Assembly: GCA_947179155.2 (NCBI GenBank)
Contig: OX359266.1
Span: 44,759,039 to 44,823,038, forward strand
DNA from: Hedera helix
Lineage: Eukaryota; Streptophyta; Magnoliopsida; Apiales; Araliaceae
Direction of reading: 5' to 3'
DNA length: 64,000 nucleotides
This document shows positions 46,488 through 58,943 of the stretch, piece by piece. How positions within the stretch are numbered: position 1 is the stretch's first letter; every line of letters begins with the position of its first letter. The position numbers were made by a program, and so were the translations under genes. The notes under the pieces are model-generated. The model worked only from the letters and a program-made list of their open reading frames with translations. It was not told the origin of the DNA and ran no database searches.

Positions 46488-49400
46488 CCCCTTAGTAAGA
46501 ATAGGGCTTGACCGTGGAAGTTGGATGGCTGCCTTTTCCTCCGCGCGCGCGCGCACACATATACAACACATATACAGGGAGAGAGAAGAGAAAGACAGAG
46601 AGAGGGAGGGAGGGACAAGGCAAGAAAGAAATAGGCATAACTCGTAAAGAGAGAGAGAGAGAGATTCAGGAAGAAGGAAAAAGGGCAAGAAAAACCCCTA
46701 AAGGTATGTTTAATCTTGAAATTGTATTCCATAAGTCTTGTTTTAAGTTTTTGTGTAGAACATGTAAGGAAAAAATCGGAAAAAGGGAGTTGTAGCGGTG
46801 GTTTTTGACCACCTTCGGCCGTCACCGTAGGAAATGGGTCTAAGGATTTCATGTAGTATTAAAGCTTAAGACTTATGAAAATGAATAGGAAATCATCCTT
46901 GAGTTAGCTTAGAAGAAAAAATGAGGAATAAAAGAAGATAAAGCAGCGACTAGACGGTGTGTTTTTCTTCGTCGGAAAATATTTTGGAACGACTGTTTGA
47001 CGTGAAAGCGATAATTATTTTAAAAAATAATTACATATTTGAGTTCTAAGATGTTATCTTATAATACTGATCTGGGCTCGAAAAACAGAGAAAATTCCCC
47101 AGAACACCAGCTGACCTACAGGAGAAAATGACCGAAAAAAAATTCCCGCCAATTTCTGGCCAAGCACGATTTTGCTATTTGGAAGCTGATTTAGGCTATG
47201 CTTAAGAAAGATAAAGTTGTAGAGAATAAAAAATCTTATTTTTAGGAAAAGAAATCGGAATTTTCTATAAACAAAGAATTAGTTATGCATTTTTAAAATT
47301 TTGAAATTTTAGAAAATTATAATTAAATATTAGAAAATCATTTTGAGTTAAAAAATTTACGGTAGCTTCCAGGAATTATTTTTGAATTTCTGACAAAAGT
47401 TTAAAAATACAGTATGTTTATCTATATCTTACCTATTAGATCATATTCTTGTAATCTCATCGGTGTTATAGATAATCGGTAGTTTTTCTTTATTGGGGTG
47501 CTGATTGAAACGGAAAATTTAACGTGATTTGATTTCAAATTTAATGTATTGAATCCAATTAAACACAGATATTGTGTGTAATTAGTTTTACAAATTGAAA
47601 TTTTAATTTAAAGAGTAACATACTTATATTGAATTTAAAAGGTAAAATATAAAAACTTTAAAACTTAAGAAATGAATTTTGGAAAAGAGTTGGTAAAGTA
47701 TATTATTTAATTTAATATTTTATAAGTATTCACTCGCATAAATGTATGTCTTACTTACTATTTAAGTTAAACTTTTTTGCAAAATACATAGCAAATATTC
47801 AAGTAAATTTTTCTTTTTAACTTTTAATTTGATCCTTAATAATGTGAGAGTAATAATTATGTTACGGGAGCGTTAAAGTGGCTGAATTAAAGCATAATGT
47901 GTAGCTAAAATAGCTATAAAGGTGTCCCTAAATGATAAATAAAAATTTGCTTTGATGTTATCAAACGCATTTAATTTCCTTAATTACTTGTTGATAATTA
48001 ATACAAATTCTTGTAATCTTGATTTCTTAAAAATAAATTATTGCACGTTTTTAATTATTTTTTTTTAACAACTTGCCATAATACAATTCAGGTAATTAAT
48101 GCTCATCTAATAAATATTATGCTACGTTTGGATGTAAGAATTAATGTGAGAATGGAATAATTCATTCTTATAAAATAAAATAAATTATGTTTGGTTGTTC
48201 AATTGGAATAGAATGAACCATTTTTATCACTCTCAAATTGATGAATTTTATTACTTGAGGGAGAATATAGAATGACTCATTTTAGCTGAAATAAAATAAA
48301 TCATTCCACTTTTCATTCTATTTTTTTCTCTATTATATTCATTCACCCATTCCATTATTTAAATCTAACACTATTTGATACATCTACAGTTATTCCTTTA
48401 TAAAAGCAGACGTTAAACACCAAGCTACTTCATTTCTCTATTCATTGTGGCAACTAGCTAGAAATGGATAATTCTACTGATAGGTCCATAATTTGTATAT
48501 TTAATTACCTAATTTTGTTTATTTTAATATTTTTATTAATATAATTAACATAATTTATTTTATTTTACAATAAATAAATAAATAAATGAAATTGCGTTGA
48601 AAAGATAGTTTTAGAAGCTTTCTAAATGATTTTTATTTGAATTACAATAAAGAGATGTGTAAAAAAAAAAAAAGATAGAGATAAAGAGGAGTTTAATTTT
48701 ATTTAGATGACTGAAGAAAAATTGACCACGTTCATTGTACCTGATTTAGAGAACAAGTAATTGATATCTATAAATAAAGGAGTACCAAGAGAGAATTATG
48801 TATCAATTATTATTAGATTAATTTTATTATTAGTTTTAGGTTAGGAGCATGATTAAATTATTTCTTCATTTACCCTTGTTGAAGGATTTTAAATAAGGAG
48901 TTCTTTTTTTTTTTTTTTATATTTTAGTTATCTTATTTATTTTAATGTCTAGCTAATTTTTTAAATATATGATGAAGACCAAATTAAATAATTATTTATG
49001 ATAATATTTTTTATCTTTTCTATTATTTATGCTTTAATATTTAATTGATTTCACCTTCATGTTACATTATTGAAATATCTTTGTTTTATAGCTCTTATGT
49101 GATTTAAATTAATGAAAATATTTTGATATAATATTATTAAGATACGAGTTTTTCATAATTCATGTTTATGTTTACTCGAAGAAGTTTTGATATTTTATAG
49201 TTAACTTTAAAATTTTCATAGTCTTTGTTAATTTTAAAATTACTAAATTAAAAGGAAGGGAGATCAAAACCATAATTAATTTTTATTCGGACTTTAATTG
49301 ATTTATTTTCTGAATTATTTACACCAAAATAGTGACATAATTTGAGTTATAAAAATAGAAGAGGTTGAATTATTTGTTATGTTTATTATTTAGTGGATTC

Positions 49401-50257
49401 AGATTCCTAGATTGCTTATTTAATTTTAGTTTTCATATTCTAATTAGTTTAATTATATTTAACTAATTCTCAATTTTTATTTTTAATTTATCTAAAACAC
49501 ATATTAGGGATACATTAAAATTAATCTAGTTTATGTGTTTCGACCTGTATTTATCAATTTTATAATAAACACTATACACTTGCAATAAATAATTTTTTCA
49601 CAGCTAGTTTTTGGCACCGTTGTCGAAAATTTAATTTAATTTTTTATTTCTTAATTTTTAGCAGGAATATTATTTGTATTATTTTTTAAATTTTTTCAGA
49701 ATAATCGAAGCAAACTGAAAGAACGAAAAGAATGTTGTCCATGATTATGTGGTTTTTTATTTATTTCACATATATAAGGTATGAGAGCTAAGGTTATATA
49801 GTTATATGTTTGACTCATGAACGTAATATGGGTTGCCCATCTCAAATACATAAGAGTTAGTTTCTAATTTTAATTTATTTATTTAATTCGCGATTATTAA
49901 TCTCAACAGGCCCCCTATCGTCTAAGATTATATTTTTATGTGTTTGGCCCATGAACTTAACAGGGGCCTAAATATTTGGCATTATCCACCTTTAGTATAT
50001 ATAATGAATTTTCAAATTTAATTAATTTATTTAATGTTTGATTATTAATTTCAACATGTACCTTCGTGAACAGCATATATAAAGTATGTATATGGGCCCT
50101 ATTATGTTCACGGTCAAATAAATAAATAAAAAAACCTTAATTTTGATATCCACTGCAAACCAACAAAAGTTGATTATTTTTTGAAAAGGTATAATGCAAT
50201 AATTAAAGTTATCTAATAACTAAAACACATCGATATATATTTGTACATTACAAATGT
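46488..50257. other. Gene-free DNA with a GC/CA/GA-rich block
   Basis: Around 46537-46690 there is a (CG)n-(CA)n run followed by a GA-rich stretch, then moderately complex sequence to about 47250. It could be a 5' leader of an unseen transcript or part of an old LTR, but I found no domain or terminus. A segment near 48120-48370 with tttggttgtt and aatggaataa words looks like a worn MITE. No gene is supported. Confidence 0.4.
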
Positions 50258-50301
50258 CACCACTCAGAGAGATTATTCTATTTTTTTAAGGTAAATGAAT
50301 A

Positions 50302-50363
<62 letters not shown>

Positions 50364-50447
50364 GAAATTCGTCTGTAATTAAACTTACAGATATCGAGTA
50401 TACTATCTACTTATTCTAAAAATATAAAATAATTTTTCCACCACTCA
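50258..50447. mobile_element. Hairpin MITE, Mutator-like, copy 2 (172 bp)
   Basis: The element at 50267-50438 starts gagagattattctat and ends with its near-complement aaataatttttc. It is flanked by perfect 9-bp repeats caccactca (50258-50266 and 50439-50447). The centre has been taken over by a TA microsatellite (about 50302-50359). Confidence 0.7.
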
Positions 50448-52374
50448 AGTCACCAAACACTTCCAACTCTCTAATTTTAAGATTTTACTTTTATATGCTG
50501 TAAATGGGTGGGGCGGGATCACCGCTTGCTTGGAAATACTAAAATCAGTTAAAATAAACAGAACTGTTGCAAAATATAAGATGTCGACTTTAAGATATCA
50601 ACTCGAGAGACTCTCAAATTTAAATTGACATGCAATTAACTAAATTTTAATAATATAATTGCAGGTATTGTAAAAATTATCTACAAAGTATTATTAATTA
50701 TAATATTACTTATTTTTAAAAATTAAATAAATCATATTATTTTTGAAATTAAAAATATTTTGAAAAAGCTTCAAAAATTAAAATTAATCTTAAATTTCAA
50801 AACCACGGAGAGTACCACGAACCAAAATATCCAAGAGATAATGGTGCTTACTTTTAGTTTTATTTTGTTTTATGCTTTAGTGATCCTTTAGGTATTTATT
50901 TTTTGTAATGCCACTATTCGTTGTCCCCATCCAAAATTTTTAATTTGTCACATTTATATTGCATCGAGTTTTTCATGCGTTATATATTTCCACGAAGAGC
51001 TAACAAAATACTTACAAGAAATATAGTTAAGAGTGTAAACAAATTGAGTCGTGTCAAATAAGTTACTCAAAGTTGGTTTATAAAATTTATCGAGTATGAA
51101 ATAAGCTTTGATTGAGGTTCATTTAACTATCGAGTCGGGTACAATCTCAAATCAAACCCGAACAGTTTAAACTTTTCGAGCGAATATGATCCAAATATTA
51201 ATAGAAAATTACTATTTGAAGAAATTCGAATAATTTACCGAATTTTAAACTTTACTTATATTTGAATTATTTATATTTCAAGTTGATTTCGAATTAAATT
51301 TTTAGTCGAGTGAGTACGAATCGAGTCCGAATCGTTTAATTTATTTTACAGCCTTACAGATAGTGCTCTGGTCTCCTATCTTAGAAAGAAGGGGTATAAA
51401 TATCTTTATAATTCTTTAATTTGTTATTTTCGCGATCTTGTTAATTACCTTCTTTCTTCTTCATTTTTTTATTTATCTTTTGTTTGTTTACCATTTATTA
51501 TTTATTTTTTGGGGTGAGATAGTCAGCGTGTTAATTTGTATCATAAAATGAGGAATTAATGATAGATTGTTGTGGGTGATAATAAGAAGGTGGTGGACAA
51601 TTATAATGCTCATAATTAATTGCAGATTTCGACTAACGATTAAAATAATTTCTATGGCATTATTTATCTAATATCTGGATAAGAATATATGCTTAAGCCC
51701 TTCATTGACCTAACCAAAATCTTGAGCTTGCTTTTGTTCCCACCACCACTTTCTTTTTATTATTTCTTTTAGAGGTAAAGATTATTCAACTGACATATAA
51801 TCTCTGTTCTAAATTATAAAATTAATATTAATTTTTTAAAAATTAATTTTTATTTTTTTTAAATTCAAAATTGATATTAATTCATTTAATTTATGTCAAT
51901 ACAATTACGAATATCATAAAATACCTTAAAATACTATTAATTATAATATTTATTATTTTTAAAAGTCAAATAAATTATGGTAGTTTCAAAATATTTTAAA
52001 TTAATTTTTAAAAGATTAATATTAATTTATAATTTAAAACGGAGGAAAATATATAAATATAACCTTTGACTCCTTGAGGGTATAATTAACTCATAGATTT
52101 CTCAAATAGAATTCAATGGCGACAGGCATTTGTACGAGGCGGCTAGGTTGGAAAAGTAGCGTAATCTTTAGTGCTGATGGTCTTCGATGCACTGTTAGGC
52201 AATATATGGTTAAAAAGAGACCCGATCTAATGTTTCTAATTCTTAATCTTCCGAATCGCTTATGAAATTTGGAAAAAGGAAAAACGGGTCACCACCAAAG
52301 AACATTGTGCTATTTTTTGTTTTTATATTTTCCCCTGTTCTATAAATGAGTTTTATTTATAAATTTTTAAATAT
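50448..52374. other. AT-rich intergenic DNA with possible Stowaway-like remnant
   Basis: No gene is visible. At about 51802-52046 the ends (ctctgttctaaattataa and ttataatttaaaacggagg) are complementary, resembling a Stowaway-type MITE; a TA duplication is not clean. Similar bodies occur near 2800-2990, 23930-24160 and 50640-50810. Confidence 0.4.
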
Positions 52375-52726
52375 TAAGGCTATATATGTTTGGAAAAATC
52401 GTATTTAGAATTGAACTATTTATATTAATTTAACACTATGTCAGACTATTTTATCCTATAATAAGGGATTAATAGTCCTTTAAGTAGTCACATGAATTAT
52501 TTTTTATTATTTTTAAAACTATTTATGAGGGATTGGATAATTCCATGATGAAATTAAAATTAATAGCCCTCCTTATTTTAAGTTATTAAATGACTTTATA
52601 AGACTAATAGTCTAACATTGAGGGACTAATAATTCCTCATTATGGGATTAAATAATCCAAAATAATGTTAAATTAATACAAATAGTTCAATACCAATTCA
52701 ATTTTTTATAAATAAATATAGCCTAA
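52375..52726. mobile_element. Tourist/PIF-Harbinger-like MITE (346 bp)
   Basis: The element at 52378-52723 begins ggctatatatgttt and ends aaataaatatagcc. Its inverted repeats extend about 100 bp, including gaactatttatattaatttaaca. It is flanked by the 3-bp duplication TAA (52375-52377 and 52724-52726), as expected for PIF/Harbinger elements. There is no coding capacity. Confidence 0.7.
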
Positions 52727-52952
52727 AAGTATAATTTTTTACATATTTATTCTTACAAAATAATACTTCTTCCGCCTTAAGTCTAACATTGAGGGACTAA
52801 TAATTCCTTATCATGAGATTAAATAATCCAAAATAATGTTAAATTAATACAAATAGTTCAATCCCAATTCAATTTTTTATAAATAAATATAGCCTAAAAG
52901 TATAATTTTTTACATATTTATTCTTACAAAATAATACTTCTTCCGCCTTACA
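52611..52952. repeat. 171-bp tandem duplication covering the right half of the Tourist-like MITE
   Basis: 52611-52781 and 52782-52952 are near-identical. The duplication copied the right arm and right end of the MITE together with its downstream flank, giving a second right terminus at about 52894. Confidence 0.85.
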
Positions 52953-53135
52953 AAAAGGAGAAATTATTCCATGTCCCTGGGGCATGGATGAACAGTTTGC
53001 TCCTCCTCTCACATGAGGGTGGGGGCCACGCGTTGTGGCACGGATCCCAACACGCGTGGCCCCCACTTTCATGTGAGAGGGAGAGTATACTATTCATCAT
53101 GTCCTAGGTGTATAGAATAATTTTTTTACAAAAAG
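52949..53135. mobile_element. Hairpin MITE, Mutator-like, copy 3 (169 bp)
   Basis: The element at 52958-53126 begins gagaaattattcc and ends gaataatttttt, with perfect 9-bp repeats tacaaaaag (52949-52957 and 53127-53135). Inside it shares cctctcacatgagggtggg with copy 1 (26515-26671). The stem has more mismatches than copy 1, so it is probably older. Confidence 0.8.
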
Positions 53136-53179
53136 AGTCGCATGCATTTGCAAAATTTATAAATATTATATATATACAG

Positions 53180-53216
<37 letters not shown>

Positions 53217-55732
53217 TACACGTGTGCATGCCCACACTTAAATATAATGAGTGTTTGTTTTTGTAGCAATTCATAATAATGAAATTATAATTTTAAACTT
53301 AAAAAAATTGTATCATTTTACACGTTCATAAATAATTTATTATTAGAAATTATTTTATTATTGGCAAAACATTAAGTATCAAGTTGTTTGATTTTTTTGG
53401 TTAAATTAATTAATTTTAGAATTAAAAGATAATCATATTTATTTATATTCTGAAACCTATAAAAATTAGAAATAATAATATTTTTTTTTATTTTAATTCG
53501 ATACCTATATTAACAAGAAAATAGTATCCTCCGTGATTCTCCAAAAATAATTCTATTCACTAATTGTAAACTAACTGTGCCGAGCAAAAAATAAAATAAA
53601 ATAAAGTACATGTGTCTTACTTTTATATATATATATATATATATATATTATTTTTTTTAGTATTTTATGTACAGTGGAATGCTATTGCTATCATGGCACG
53701 TGCAGCCATGCAGGCATGCGGCTCATTGTATATGTTGATCGAATCTAGCTACACTTCCACAAAACAAAATTAATGTTGATCTACGTACAGCCATTAACTT
53801 ACCGTTGACGCACGCCAATTTGATTAAGTATGCGCTTAATGTGTGTCCTAATGACACACACTAAACGCAAAAAATAAGAGATGAGATTCGTTAAAAATTA
53901 ATTTTTTATATAGTTGTACTGAATTCAATACATGGAGTCTATTAGTATATTATTTTTTTATACATTAAATTTAGTGCACCTATATAAATAAATAATATTA
54001 TATATTATTTTTTACGCTTAGTGCGTACCGACACATTTTTAAAAAAATCCTCTGATTAAAATAAGCTTGTTTCATTAGCCAAAAAGATTTCGTCTGTAGA
54101 TTCTTAATTTATTATCGGTAGCTAGGTGCTAAAACATGGCGCCGCCACCGCATGCTAGATTGTTAATTTTCTATCCAACGTACAAATATCCATTTTTAGA
54201 CTGAAGTGCACGTTGGGTTACTGGTGCCCCGTTTAAATGGGTGGAGGCAGATAGTTGGTCGATCAAGCTTTAATTTCATATGCATGCTGATTAATTTTTT
54301 TTTTTCTTTTTTTTTTTTGTGTGTTAATTTTAACCCCCGCCACACATCACAATAAGAATAAAAACTTCAACTTCTTGAATATCAAAAAAAAAAAAAAAAA
54401 GAATAACCACTAGGCCATTACCTTTTTCCTCTGTGTGTACAGTATAGTATAAATAAAATACTACTAAAAGCAACAAACAATCGATGATTTGATTCTTATA
54501 TTGAGTCATTGACCATCATCAATAAAAATGATGTTAAAAAATAGCACAAGATTGTTATTGGTGAAATTTAATTCAAAATTTTAATTTAGAGATAATTTTA
54601 AAGTATTCAAAAAATAATTAAGTCCATTTTTGAATAATTTTGTACTTTCGGATGAATTAAAATTATTTATATTATATTACATAGTGTTAAAATTTAAGAT
54701 CGAAATATAGTACAATCACACATAAATTAGATAAAAAACGAAAAAAATAAGAATACATAATATACTTAGGTTCACTAATTTGACTAGTCTTGCTTGTCTG
54801 ATGTATTTATTAGATGTTTTACACACTCTATAATGATTCACACACTAAATAATATTTTATAATAATAAGAAAACCCTATTCGCTATAACATGAGTTCAAA
54901 CCCAATATATTAGTAAAATTCAAGACCGGATTACTAATAAATTCTCTAACTCAATTACATCTTACGTTTGACTTTCAAGGTGCGTTGTCCCCTTGCAATC
55001 CTGTTAACTAACCTTAATTTATTCCTAAGTATCAAGTTGACATTTTATGGTAAAGCATTCAGGTTGTGTATTACTCTTTTTACGCAGTGGAGCAAATAGA
55101 ATTAAGTCGGGTGGAGCATAAGGAGATCAATCTGTGTTTGCCACTACGCTGTTAAGTTTGATTTGAGTTGAGTTGAATGGGCTCTAGATGACTTTGAAAA
55201 GCTGCTCAAGGTGAATGGCTCACAAAGAGTAAGATTGTACTCTCATGTTTGTCTCTGCACGTGATACGTATAATGGAGAAAATAGAATTGAGTCGAGTGG
55301 AGCACAAATAAATCACTTATGCGTTTGTCACTATGCAGTGTAATATGTTTTGAGTTGAGTGGAGTGAGCTCAAAATGGCTTTAGAAAGCGGTTCAGAGTG
55401 AAAGTAAGTTACAAGGTTATTCTCTCATGTTTGCCTCTAACGTGGTGGAATAGTGTTAGAGTTGAGGATGACTCTTAAAATAAATTAAAAGAAGGTGTGC
55501 TTAATAATGACTACTCTAATATAATACTTATTATGGGTATTCAAGTGAAAATTATTAAAATATTTCACATGAATTTTATATTGAATAAAATTTAACAGTA
55601 TAAATAAATTAATATGTATATAACAATTTCATTTTAATAGGTTAACCTTTTAAATAAAAAAATAATTTAATATATTTATTAGACCGGTCTATATAAATAT
55701 GCACTACATTGATAATAAATGAGTGTATGATG
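53136..55732. other. AT-rich intergenic DNA left of element A
   Basis: No gene is visible. It holds an (ACATAC)n-type minisatellite at about 53170-53222, a TA run at about 53625-53648, and the foldback element listed at 53836-54036. Confidence 0.5.
53836..54036. mobile_element. Foldback MITE-like element
   Basis: The left arm aatgtgtgtcc...cactaaacgcaaaaaataa is complementary to the right arm ttattttttacgcttagtgcg...gacacatt over roughly 40 bp. The left arm holds its own palindrome gtgtgtcctaatgacacac. Target duplication is unclear. Confidence 0.5.
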
Positions 55733-58700
55733 TGTAAGACCCCGAATTTTATGAAATACAAAATTTAATTTTTCTTCATATATATTTTTTTTTGAAACAG
55801 TAAGTGGTTAAATTAACAAAATTAAAAGTTAAGAATGTTATGTGCAAATTTTATTTTGTCGGACAATATTCGCTTTGTCGGGGAATATTCGTTTGGTCGG
55901 GGAATATTCGTGCCGTACGACGGCGCCGAAATAATAAATTATTGGGGGACCCCACAACGGAATATTTGTCGGATATAGAAAACGACAGAAGTAACCTTTT
56001 TAAATAAAAATAGTCAACGGAACTGTTAAAATACCGGTGATAAAAGAATAGTAGCATACGGTAGTTTATGGTATTTTCTGTAGCACACGGTACTCTACAG
56101 TAACACACGGTATTGCATAGTGTCTCATATTATTGGTCTGATAATTGACACCGTAACTGTTACGCATCATTTCATCGATAATTGTCACTGCATAATATTT
56201 TATATTATCAATTCAATAATTGTTGTTACACAGTATTTTGCATTATTGATTTAATAATTGTCATTACACTGTATTTTATATCATTGAGTCAATAATTGTT
56301 GTTGCACTGTTTTTAAAATTATTGAACCTAATAATTGTCACAGTAACATATGCACAGTAATTCACATTATTGAATCAATAATTGTCATTACACAGTAACG
56401 TATGCTTTATTTTACATTATTGTTATCTCTATTATGATGTTATTTAAACAGTTGTATTTCATTAATTTATTGACTTGATATCTAAGAGCTAACTATACTG
56501 TATTTATAACAATTAGTCATAATAATTGAATTGATAAAGTTATTTGTTTATAATATAAAGTTAGGTGATTATTAGGTGATATGAAATGAATGGTGTAGAT
56601 TAAAGTGTGAATTATTGTTGAATAATTGAATTGATTTGTTTATAATATAAAGTTAGGTGATTATTAGGTGATATGAAATGAATGGTGTAGATTAAAGTGT
56701 GAATTATTGTTGAATAATTAAATTGATTTGTTTATAATATAAAGTTAGGTGATTATTAGGTGATATGAAATGAATGGTGTAGATTAAAGATAATATAATA
56801 TTTGAAATGGATGGTGTAGATTAAAAGGTGATCTTTAAATGAATGGTTTAGATTAAATGAATGATAAGATTTTTGGCTATAAATAGAAGCCTTAACTTAA
56901 GGATTTTTCATAAACTTCCTTACTTGTTCTTTCTTTCTCTCTCTAAATACTTCTTGTGAAAGTTCTCTCTAAGTGTGCTTAAGTCATCTTGAGTATTTGT
57001 GAAGATCTATAAGTATACGTGTACTGTTCAAGTTAATCAACCTCATTTAAATCAATATCCAGTCACGTGTTACGGTAAGGGATACCATCTTTTTCATCTT
57101 CCATTATTCAAACGTACTATGGTAAGGGATTATCATTATTTGATTCTCGATAATAATATTGTTTCTTCCTTACTCATAAGACGTGCCTTTTATTTCCATG
57201 TATTAAATTGTGGGAATAACCTTACGGAGCGGATTGCCGCCTGTTGGTGAATAACCTTTCGTATTCATTCATTATTAATCTCTGAGAATAACCTTACGGA
57301 GCGAATTGCCGCCTGTTTGGTGAATAACTCTTTGTACTCAAATTCTATTAAATTGTGGGAATAACCTTACGGAGCGGATTGCTGCCTGTTGGTGAATAAC
57401 CTTTCGTATTCATTCATTATTAATCTCTGAGAATAACCTTACGGAGCGGATTGCCGCCTGTTTGGTGAATAACTCTTTGTACTCAAATTCTATTAAATTG
57501 TGGGAATAACCTTACGGAGCGGATTGCCGCTTGTTGGTGAATAACCTTTTGTATTAATTTCCTTCACCTTTTGTTAATCAAACCTGCTACGGTAAGGGAT
57601 ATTATTTTCTTTCATACTCCTAAATCGAAATTTATTATGGAACTATTGCTTCTATAATTCCTGAAAATATTATATGTTCCATAATGGTTGAACTTCATTA
57701 TTTCAATTGAACCTTCCTATTTACGTGAACCTTTCTATTGAATTGTAACCGTTATTCTGAACTGTGGATCTTGAATATCATTTTTAAATTTCACTCCACA
57801 TCATGTTGACAATTTGGACATTATTTGAATCTGTACAAAGTAAACTTCCGATACTTATTGTTATCCTATTTCTTCTGTTCATCATTTATATCATTCTAAT
57901 CATCCAAAAATCAAGCTGTTGTGAATATCTGTGGCCGGGGGCACAGATGTGATATATTTGTTGAACAGATGATAGGTTAAAGGCGATATAATAGGTTAAA
58001 GGCGATACATCTGTTCGGTGTCTTTTATGGCACGTGGTGAATGTTCTCTTTGGCCCGTAGTGCAAAGATGAACTGTTGTTTGGTATGATTATGACCAAAG
58101 GCTGAATCTGGTATAATCATGACCGTTGGTGTTATATTGAATGTCTTTGGCCCGTAGTGCAAAGATGAACTGTTGATCTGCATGATTATGATCAGGAACT
58201 GTGAATTTGTATTATCTTGACTAATGATATTTCAGATGATAAAAGTTGATGATGTTTTTCCTAAAAAGAGAACCGAGTGGACATTATAGTCTGCATTATT
58301 CTTCTAATAGATTACTCATTCCGCTGCTATTATTGATCTGAACGTTGTTTAAGAATTTAACTGCAGTTTTTGATATAAACCTTGTAGTCTATTGTATTCT
58401 ATCAAGAACTCAACTGTTGAAGACTAATGATAATTTATTCGTCATTATCTTAGTCATGATATTCTTTACTGGGCTATTTGAGCTCACCCTTTCTTTTGTT
58501 CCATTGTTTTTCAACAGGAGATGAAAACATAACAGGGTCTAGCCGGGGAATGGAGTGAGGGTCCGAGGAATAGTTATCATAGTCTTCACGTTTTGTAAAA
58601 TAGTGTGGCAATAATAGTGAAGACTTAGTTGTGTATTATTATACACTGTATTGTTGTACGTTGTGCTTTGTTGTAATAATTTTGTTGTAGTATTTTGACG

Positions 58701-58743
58701 ACTCAAGTTTGGGCTGTGTGGGCCCAGATTTGGAGGCGTCACA
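55733..58743 (+). repeat. 5' LTR of element A
   Basis: A 3011-bp LTR with TG/CA ends. The U3 part has short units with inverted caattattgat/aataattg words (about 56110-56420) and three 92-bp units (about 56550-56790). After the TATA box there are five units of about 71-73 bp with the hairpin gcggattgccgc (about 57230-57545), one more than in element B. Confidence 0.92.
56877..56886 (+). promoter_or_regulatory. TATA box of element A 5' LTR
   Basis: ctataaatag in the context ttttggctataaatagaagc, about 1.14 kb into the LTR and followed by a tctttcttt-type pyrimidine tract. The same element is conserved in the LTRs of B and S1, but not in S2. Confidence 0.65.
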
Positions 58744-58745
58744 GT

Positions 58746-58757
58746 TGGTATCAGAGC
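58746..58757 (+). other. Primer binding site of element A (tRNA-iMet)
   Basis: tggtatcagagc two bases after the LTR end, complementary to the 3' end of plant initiator-Met tRNA, the usual minus-strand primer of chromoviruses. Confidence 0.88.
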
Positions 58758-58943
58758 TTAGGGATATGGTCTTTAATGGCGATCTGGGGTTAGAACTAGG
58801 AGGGGAGAGACGAATAGAATCAGTCACTAGTGTGTCCTACCTAAAATAGATTTTATTATCTAATGAGTCGATTTGAATGTAGGAACATGAAGTGATGAGT
58901 CAGTTTATTTGAACTAACATTTATTTTGTGACCACAGTTTAGT

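Noticed and set aside
46481..46500. LTR start at tgtagaacccc
   Set aside because: The bases are better explained as the right end of the foldback MITE at 46327-46487.
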